In this document: positions 15,986 to 21,866 of the stretch, piece after piece | How the letters are laid out: each line of letters begins with the position of its first letter | Numbering within the stretch: the first letter of the stretch is position 1 | Assembly: GCA_027577415.1 (NCBI GenBank) | Contig: JANBQS010000300.1 | Span: 1-21,866, forward strand | Source of the DNA: Coemansia sp. RSA 922 | Taxonomy: Eukaryota; Kickxellomycota; Kickxellomycetes; Kickxellales; Kickxellaceae | Length of the DNA: 21,866 bases | Reading direction: 5' to 3' | The notes under the pieces: generated by a model | The model's input: only the letters and a program-made list of their open reading frames with translations | What the model was told of the DNA's origin: nothing | Databases searched by the model: none | Made by a program: the position numbers and the translations under genes

Positions 15986-18900
15986 ATGAGCGCACCTGAA
16001 GGTAGGGTTTTGACACTTTGCATATTGCTTTTGTTATCTCTTCCTTGGCGTGGACTAAACGAGCACAATTTGTATTTCGCACTTTGTTAAATTCGTGTAG
16101 CAAACAGTCAGTTCTCGTTCCCTCGCGAGGAGGAGAAGATTCTCGAGTTTTGGCGCGAAATCGACGCCTTTCAAACTTCGCTGAGGCTGTCCGAGGGTCG
16201 CAAGCCGTTTACGTTCTATGACGGTCCACCGTTCTGCACTGGCCTGCCTCACCACGGCCATCTGTTGGCTGGAACCATTAAGGACATTATCACTCGCTAC
16301 GCCCACAACACGGGCCACTATGTCGAGAGGAGAGCTGGCTGGGATACGCACGGCCTGCCTATCGAGAATATGATCGACAAAAAACTGAACATCAAGGGTC
16401 GTGAGGACGTCCTGGCCATGGGCATTGATAAGTACAATGCTGAGTGCCGCGCCATTGTCATGAGCTGCGCTAGCGACTGGCACTTGACGGTTGAGCGCCT
16501 GGGTCGCTGGATTGACTTTGACAACGACTACAAGACGCTCGACGCGTCATTCATGGAGTCGGTATGGTGGGTGTTCAAGCAGCTGCACACCAAGGGCCAT
16601 GTATACCGCGGTCTGAAGGTTATGCCATTCTCAACCGGACTGCAAACTACCTTGTCCAACCATGAAGCCCAGCAGAACTACATGGATGTGTCCGATCCCA
16701 CTGTCATCGTCGCCTTCCCGTTGAAAAACGATCCCACGGTCAGCCTGATCGCCTTTACGACCACGCCGTGGACCTTGCCCAGCAACTGCGCGCTGTGCGT
16801 CAACCCCGATTTTGAGTACATCAAGATCAAGGACGGCGAGACTGGCAACCTCTACATCTTGCTCGAGAGCTGCCTTGGGTCTCTCTACAAGAACCTCAAG
16901 ACGGCCAAGTTTGAGATCGTGGAAAAGATCAAGGCGGCGGATCTCATTGGGCTAGAGTACGAGCCCCTGTTTGACTTTTACGAGTCGGAGCTCAAGGAGG
17001 CCGCGTGGCGCGTGATTTCTGACTCGTATGTCACATCTACAACCGGCACGGGTATTGTACACAATGCCCCGGCGTATGGTGTGGACGATTACCGCGTGTG
17101 CCTAAAGCATAAGATCTTCGCTCCCGGAGGTTTTGTGCCCACGCCCGTCAAGGATAATGGTATCTTTGACGAGACTGTAGGGCCGTTTTCCGGCATGTAT
17201 GTCAAGGACGCCGACAAGGATATCGCCAAGAGCATCAAGGCACGCGGCCGGCTTGTCCGCCAAGGCACTGAGGTTCACAGCTACCCATTCTGCTACCGCT
17301 CGAACACACCTCTGCTGTACCGTGCAGTTCATTCATGGTTTGTGCGCGTGGAAGATGTCACCGAAAAGCTGCTGGCCAACAACTCCCAGACGCACTGGGT
17401 GCCTGACTTTGTGAAGGAGAAGCGCTTCGGAAACTGGCTGGAAGGCAGTCGGGACTGGTGTGTGTCACGTAGCCGCTTCTGGGGAACGCCCATCCCACTC
17501 TGGGTTAGCGAGGACTTTGAGGAGGTGGTATGCGTGGGCTCGGTCGCCGAACTCGAGGAGCTGACTGGTGCCACAGGCATCACCGACTTGCACCGCGACA
17601 GTATCGATCATCTGACTATCCCATCGCGCCAGGGCAAGGGTGTGCTGCGCCGCGTCGATGAGGTGCTTGACTGCTGGTTCGAGTCGGGTAGCATGCCTTA
17701 CGCCCAGAAGCACTATCCGTTTGAGAACAAGGAGCTCTTTGAGCAAAATTTCCCCGCTGACTTTATCTCGGAGGGCATTGATCAGACTCGCGGTTGGTTC
17801 TACACGCTGTTGGTCCTGTCGACCCTGCTCTTTGACAAGCCGGCGTGGAAGAACCTGATTGCTAGCGGTCTTGTATTGGCCGAGGACGGCAAGAAGATGA
17901 GCAAGAGTCTGCAGAACTATCCGGATCCCAACCTCATCCTGGATACCTACGGTGCTGACTCGCTGCGCCTGTACCTGATCAACTCGCCGGTTGTGCGTGC
18001 CGAGACACTGAGGTTCAAGCAAGAGGGCGTCAAGGACGTTATCTCGCGCGTTTTGCTTCCCTGGTACAATGCCTTCCGCTTCTTTGAGACGCAAGTGCAA
18101 GTGCTCAAGAAGGATGCTGGAGCCGAGTTTATGTTTGACTCGTCCCGCAAGAGCAACAACACGATGGATCGCTGGATGCTGGCCTCCGTGCAGAGCCTGA
18201 CCAAGTTCGTGCGCGAGGAGATGGCTGCCTATCGCCTGTATACCGTCGTGCCTCGCTTGCTGGCGATGATTGACCAGCTAACGAACTGGTACGTTCGCTT
18301 CAACCGCCGTCGCTTGAAGGGCGAAAACGGCACTGAGGATGCTGTGGACGCGCTCAACACGCTGTACGAGGTGCTTCTGACCATGTGCCGTCTGATGGCC
18401 CCATTCACGCCGTTCCTGACTGAGAATATGTACCAGTCGCTCAAGGTCTATCTCCCTGAGAACTTCTTTGAGGGAGACTCGCGCTCGGTGCACTTTGTGC
18501 CGTTCCCCGAGGTGCGTGAGGAGTACTTTGACACCGTCATCGAGCGCGCCATGTCGCGCATGCAGACAGTCATCGAGCTTGGCCGCATCACTCGTGAGCG
18601 GGTCAACATCTCGCTCAAGACGCCGCTTCTGGAGCTGGTTGTCGTTCATCCGAGCGCCGAATATCTGGATGACGTGCGCACTCTTTCGAACTACATCACC
18701 GAGGAGCTCAACGTGCGCAGCCTGGTTCTTACTTCTGATGAGGACGTCTATGGCATTAAGTACCGCGCCGAGGCTGACTTTAAGAAGCTCGGCACCAAGC
18801 TCCGCAAGGACATGCCTCGTGTGAAGAACGCGCTTCCCAGCATTCCTTCGGTCGATATTAAGGCTGCGCAGACCACTGGCTCGTTGCTTGTCGACGGAAT

Positions 18901-19309
18901 CACGCTGGAGACCGAGGACTTTAACATTGTGCGCTTCTTTGACGCCCTGTCTCTGAAGGACGAGAGCAAGAAGTACGAGGAGGCTAACGACAGGGAGGTG
19001 ATTGTCCTTATGGACGTCGAGATCCACAACGAGCTGATGCAAGAGGGCGTTGCTCGTGATATCGTTAACCGCGTACAGCGGCTGCGCAAGAAGGCTGGCT
19101 TGTCGCCTGTCGATGACGTTGTCTACCACTACCAGATCGGCGAGGATCCCAACGGCGTCCTGGCTAGCCTGTTCCAGACGCAAGCCGAGTTCTTGCTGCG
19201 CAGCCTCAAGCAGAATATCTTGCCCATGTCGGTTAGGACCGTTGAGCCACTTGCCGAGGAGGAGCACGATATCAACGAATCCAAGCTCACGCTCATCCTG
19301 ATGCGCTGA
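15986..19309 (+). CDS. ILS1: Cytosolic isoleucyl-tRNA synthetase (two exons)
   Basis: The CDS is 15986-16001 joined to 16101-19309, 1074 residues, against about 1072 for yeast Ils1. It charges tRNA-Ile with isoleucine in the cytosol. The HIGH signature is HHGH (56-59) within DGPPFCTGLPHHGH. The CP1 editing domain includes TTTPWTLPSN (225-234) and GTGIVHNAPAYG (321-332), so proofreading of misactivated valine should be intact. The KMSKS loop is residues 604-608 (17894-17908). DCWFESGSMPYA and an anticodon-binding region from about 690 are recognisable. Exon 1 encodes MSAPE plus one base; splicing creates Ala6 and continues into NSQFSFPREEEK, matching the family N-terminus. There is no mitochondrial leader, so this is the cytosolic enzyme. 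The gene ends 72 bp from the convergent QTRT1 stop. Confidence 0.96.
16002..16100 (+). other. Intron 1 of the IleRS gene
   Basis: This 99-nt phase-1 intron has donor GTAGGG at 16002 and acceptor GTAG ending at 16100. An ACTAAAC branch-site-like sequence lies at 16054-16060, about 41 nt before the acceptor. The upstream coding exon is only 16 nt. The intron length is a multiple of three, but TAA at 16088-16090 is in frame with the start, so unspliced mRNA would give a short truncated peptide. Splicing restores the conserved N-terminus, which strongly supports this model. Confidence 0.9.
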
Positions 19310-19381
19310 GCAAGCGAGAGTACACTCGTATAGAAATACTTGTTCTTTTTTATCTCTAAGTTTAACAAATAGCAGCTAATA

Positions 19382-20686
19382 TCAGTTTGGCTCAGCCCAG
19401 GCGTTTGGCACCTTTTGAAAGTCGTCGGCTACTGGTTCGGCCATGTAGCCAGAACTGTCAGGCACAGTGAGGTCAACATTGACCGACTTTAACGCGTCTA
19501 CAATCCACATGGGCACGGTCTTGCCAAAGCGTGTGCGCATGAACTCGCGGATAAAAGCTGGGTAGCGATCCTCCACGATAGCCTTGCGGATGTCGAGCAT
19601 CAGGCGCATCTGGAAGGCGATGTTGTGGATAGTGATTAGGTGGCAGCCCGTGGTCTCCTTGGTGGCTGTGGTGTGGAGATAGGCGCGTGTGTAGTTTGCA
19701 CACGTCGAGCAATCGCAGTCCTTGTCGATTGGCTCAAAGTCAGCGCTGTACCGGCCTTGCTTCAAAGACATTGAGCCAGTGCGCACCAGGGCGTTACCAA
19801 AGCGGGCGGTTCGCGTGGGGAACACGCAGTCGTACATGTCGACGCCCAGCGCCGAGCAAACAACCAAGTCTTCGGCGTAACCCACGCCCATGCAGTAGCG
19901 CGGCTTGTTTGTGGGCAGGATATCGGTGGACAGGGAGACCATGCGCCAGAACGAGCCCTTTGCTTCGCCACCGCTCAGACCGCCGATGGCGTACCCGGGC
20001 GAATCGCGCTTGACAAGCTCTTGGGCCGACTTTGTGCGCAAATCAATGTCTAACCCGCCTTGGACGATGGGGAAGAGATTCTGCTCGGTGGGCCGTTTGT
20101 GGGCTTTGATACTACGGTCTAGCCACCTGACGGACCGCCACATGGCCTCTTCGACGCGGGGGCCGGTGGTCAGCGAAGAAACAACGTCGTCTAGCTGCAT
20201 CATAATATCGGCACCTATCGCGTTTTGCAAACCAATGGACATCTCGGGCGTGAGCATCATCTTTTGGCCATCGTGCGGGTTCTCAAACTCCACGCCCTCT
20301 TCCGTGATGTTGGCTAGCTTGAGGAGCGATACCATCTGGAAGCCACCGCTGTCGGTTAGGAGACCGCGGTTCCATGCCATAAACTTGTGCAGACCACCGG
20401 CCTTTTCCAACAGCTCGGGTCCTGGACGGGATCCCAAATGGTAGGTGTTGCCTAGGATAATGTGGCAGTCTAGGGCTTCTAGCTGTTTGGTTGTTATGCC
20501 TTTTATTGACCCCATCGTACCGACTGGCATGAAAATCGGCGTGTGTGCCGTGTAGTGCGGTAAATGCATTTTAGAGGCGCGTGCTTTGGTCGTCGAGCAT
20601 TTTGCAAATACTTCGAATTTGAGCGCTGGGCTGTTGGACACCTCAAGCGGCGTGTCCAAGTGGCCAAACTCGTTAGTGGCTGTCAT
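19382..20686 (-). CDS. QTRT1: Queuine tRNA-ribosyltransferase catalytic subunit
   Basis: This 434-residue enzyme swaps guanine-34 for queuine in tRNA-Asp, -Asn, -His and -Tyr; in eukaryotes it works as a heterodimer with QTRT2. Visible motifs are FMPVGT (52-57), GNTYHL (79-84), DSGGFQ (112-117, base-binding D112), QLDDVV (164-169), GGLSGGE (235-241), and [12 protein letters not shown] (286-297) with nucleophile D286. The zinc site is C324, C326, C329 plus a His in CHLITIHN (349 or 354). All key residues are present. The start is the first ATG (20686-20684, A at -3). The frame stays open upstream to 20773 without an ATG, encoding a basic presequence-like stretch. Many ascomycetes lack this gene while S. 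pombe keeps it, so its presence implies queuine salvage. The C-terminal ~40 residues extend beyond the human protein. Confidence 0.95.
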   Translation of the reverse strand: MTATNEFGHLDTPLEVSNSPALKFEVFAKCSTTKARASKMHLPHYTAHTPIFMPVGTMGSIKGITTKQLEALDCHIILGNTYHLGSRPGPELLEKAGGLHKFMAWNRGLLTDSGGFQMVSLLKLANITEEGVEFENPHDGQKMMLTPEMSIGLQNAIGADIMMQLDDVVSSLTTGPRVEEAMWRSVRWLDRSIKAHKRPTEQNLFPIVQGGLDIDLRTKSAQELVKRDSPGYAIGGLSGGEAKGSFWRMVSLSTDILPTNKPRYCMGVGYAEDLVVCSALGVDMYDCVFPTRTARFGNALVRTGSMSLKQGRYSADFEPIDKDCDCSTCANYTRAYLHTTATKETTGCHLITIHNIAFQMRLMLDIRKAIVEDRYPAFIREFMRTRFGKTVPMWIVDALKSVNVDLTVPDSSGYMAEPVADDFQKVPNAWAEPN

Positions 20687-20773
20687 TATCTGTCGAATTG
20701 CTGACTTGGCGCGAAATGGCCGAGCAAAAGTGCGGCTTAGAGACAGGATGGTGTTCTGGGACAACGCCGAGCG
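20687..20773 (-). other. Open presequence-like N-terminal extension of QTRT1
   Basis: Between an in-frame TAA (20776-20774) and the QTRT1 ATG, 29 codons remain open in the QTRT1 frame with six basic and no acidic residues. The segment is rich in Arg, Ser, Ala, Leu and Phe, as in a mitochondrial targeting peptide. It has no ATG. Near-cognate codons are TTG at 20764-20762 (G at -3) and CTG at 20746-20744 (A at -3). It may be translated from a non-AUG start or reached by an unseen upstream exon; it could also be plain 5'UTR. Confidence 0.4.
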
Positions 20774-21201
20774 TTAACAAAAAAGATTATTTTAAAAATG
20801 TGGTGTTTCTTTTAGACAAATTATAAAGATTTTGGTGAGGAGAGAAAAAAAAAAAAAGCCAAGCGGTCCAAAGCTTTGTAGCAAATTCGAGCCGAGTAGG
20901 CGGTGATTTTTGCTGATCTCGGACTGGACAAAAAAAATGAGTTGGGATGACTCACTCGCTAGATCCCGCCTCCTTCCCCACTTTCCCTTGTTCCAAGGTC
21001 ACCAGGCTCTTGTGAGAAAGAATCAAATGTTCGCTCTTACTGCTCCCTCCTCCTCATGCGCGATACCTTTATTGAGTGTGCGCGTGAGCTGCGAGACGAC
21101 GACGAAGAGACCATTGTTCTGTTGCTGCGAAAGCAATGAATGAGCCTGCATCCGAGAGCCATGCAGTTACCCCACACGACACCAAGAACAAAATATATGA
21201 A

Positions 21202-21216
21202 AATAATAATAATAAT
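21202..21216. repeat. (AAT)5 microsatellite
   Basis: Five uninterrupted AAT units lie in the AT-rich part of the intergenic region. Confidence 0.8.
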
Positions 21217-21227
21217 TTGTGAATAAG

Positions 21228-21265
21228 GACGATCCATCGTTGTCGATATCGTTGGATATATCGTC
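21228..21265. repeat. Imperfect inverted repeat
   Basis: GACGATCCA on the left pairs with TGG-ATAT-ATCGTC on the right, leaving a 4-nt bulge. The centre contains the palindrome CGATATCG. It may be a binding site for a dimeric regulator; no function can be assigned. Confidence 0.4.
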
Positions 21266-21423
21266 GGGCGCTATAGTTTGTTATCGCCGTAGCTGAGTAA
21301 TTACGCTGTTTGTTCACGTCGCACAGCATACATCACGGACGCATTGGTGGGGGGTGAGTATTATTTTTTCCATCTAACGCATTACAAATTTAGCTGGGTT
21401 TGGGCTTGATGCACCTTCATAAA

Positions 21424-21443
21424 AGGGGTGTTGACAATCCCCT
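21424..21443. promoter_or_regulatory. Inverted STRE pair (AGGGG ... CCCCT)
   Basis: AGGGG at 21424-21428 and CCCCT at 21439-21443 are two copies of the yeast stress-response element facing each other 10 bp apart. They are followed by a C-rich tract. They lie about 340 bp upstream of the right-edge ATG and 150 bp upstream of its TATA box. The motif is only 5 bp, so relevance rests on the pairing and position. Confidence 0.35.
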
Positions 21444-21590
21444 GCTCCCGCCCCCCTCCGCTGGGAAGAAAAAAATAAAAAAGCAAAAAAAGCTAGCGTT
21501 GGCTGGGGGCGCTTGTGCATTCGAGGGCAACCGTTGCGGTCGTATTCACTCGTCCGTAAAGTACTTTGTATATGACCCTTTTCTCTTCTC

Positions 21591-21601
21591 ATAAATATAT
21601 A
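21591..21601 (+). promoter_or_regulatory. TATA box of the right-edge gene
   Basis: ATAAATATATA is followed by about 170 nt of T/C-rich sequence before the ATG at 21780, a typical fungal promoter arrangement. The large distance suggests a long leader or a transcription start well downstream of the TATA. Confidence 0.45.
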
Positions 21602-21779
21602 CTTTTTTTTTTATCATATCCTTGTCGAGCTGTGTGTGTTGTTTCGTCCCTTTTTTTTCTATTTCATTATTTTCTCTCACGCTTTTTTTTTTTGTTGTCT
21701 TTACTACTTTTTTTCTCGTATCGTTATCTGAACTATACTGCGTATCCCTTCGGCTCGGTACGATATCTTTTGTTTAGCC

Positions 21780-21866
21780 ATGTTAGACGCCGCTGGCATG
21801 GCTCAGCCAGCACCGCCGACTGGTGCCACTATTCCTTTACTAAAATCCTGCGAAAGTACGTACTCG
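21780..21866 (+). CDS. 5' end of an unidentified gene (right-truncated)
   Basis: An ATG at 21780 opens 29 codons that run off the window, beginning MLDAAGMAQPAPPTGAT. A second in-frame ATG at 21798 has a stronger context (G at -3 and +4) and could be the main start. The promoter-like architecture upstream (TATA at 21591, long pyrimidine tract) supports a real gene. GTACGT at 21856-21861 fits a splice donor, so the coding exon may end at 21855, as in the short first exon of the IleRS gene. Too little is visible to name a family. Confidence 0.5.
   Translation, partial: MLDAAGMAQPAPPTGATIPLLKSCESTYS

Larger units (their letters stand above)
20774..21779. promoter_or_regulatory. Divergent regulatory region, QTRT1 and right-edge gene
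   Basis: About 1 kb with no convincing long gene. On the QTRT1 side there is a TATA-like CTTTATAATT (minus strand, about 20819-20828) and an A13 run at 20845-20857. TGACTCA (Gcn4/AP-1 type) lies at 20948-20954. Further right are an (AAT)5 microsatellite at 21202-21216, an inverted repeat at 21228-21265, G-rich and C-rich tracts near 21346 and 21447-21458, and a STRE pair at 21424-21443. A TATA box (ATAAATATATA, 21591-21601) follows. About 170 nt of strongly T/C-rich sequence then leads to the ATG at 21780. A short plus-strand frame at 21056-21139 is of uncertain meaning. Confidence 0.5.

Noticed and set aside
16265..16267. Start of IleRS at the TTG at 16265
   Set aside because: It would remove the HIGH motif. 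The conserved N-terminus continues upstream in frame to the splice acceptor at 16100.
18278..19267. 329-codon minus-strand ORF inside the IleRS gene
   Set aside because: It is antisense to a highly conserved enzyme, with composition explained by codon bias on the opposite strand and no domain.
1..21866. Mobile element, CRISPR array, defence island or biosynthetic cluster
   Set aside because: No terminal repeats, transposase or reverse transcriptase motifs, spaced direct repeats, or core biosynthetic enzymes were seen on either strand.

Overview
The window is nuclear DNA from a fungus, most likely an early-diverging lineage such as Kickxellomycotina (Coemansia-like). The evidence is the gene content: a FunK1-type kinase, a DUF4246 protein, a 14-TM DHA2 transporter, a Urb2/Npa2 ribosome-assembly protein, a eukaryotic cytosolic IleRS and an intact queuine tRNA-ribosyltransferase. 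Genes are densely packed and almost intronless, and promoters carry T-rich or CT-rich tracts. The clade is inference; no marker gene was compared.

Layout, left to right. An AT-rich left flank holds the 3' end of an unrecognised gene (+) and a 7-TM membrane protein (-). A divergent promoter with a Pho4-type CACGTGGG site leads to a purple-acid-phosphatase-like enzyme (+). This converges on a very long URB2/NPA2 homologue (-), behind which lies a FunK1 kinase (-). A short divergent promoter separates the kinase from a DUF4246 2OG-oxygenase-like protein with an apparent mitochondrial presequence (+). Next come a DHA2 major facilitator (+) and cytosolic isoleucyl-tRNA synthetase (+), whose first coding exon is only 16 nt and is followed by a 99-nt intron. 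QTRT1 (-) lies tail to tail with IleRS. About 1.1 kb of promoter DNA then precedes the first codons of another gene (+) cut by the right edge.

Several start codons were set by reading the DNA: DUF4246 starts at 11597, FunK1 at 11301, QTRT1 at its first ATG at 20686, and IleRS begins upstream in exon 1 at 15986.

There is no sign of a mobile element, CRISPR array, biosynthetic cluster or defence island. Most genes are housekeeping functions (pre-rRNA processing, tRNA charging, tRNA modification) mixed with typical fungal accessory genes (FunK1, MFS, DUF4246, phosphatase). No operon-like system is evident. The observations most worth checking are an ATG-less, presequence-like, in-frame extension upstream of QTRT1, the presequence on the DUF4246 protein, and the phosphate-type promoter element next to the phosphatase.
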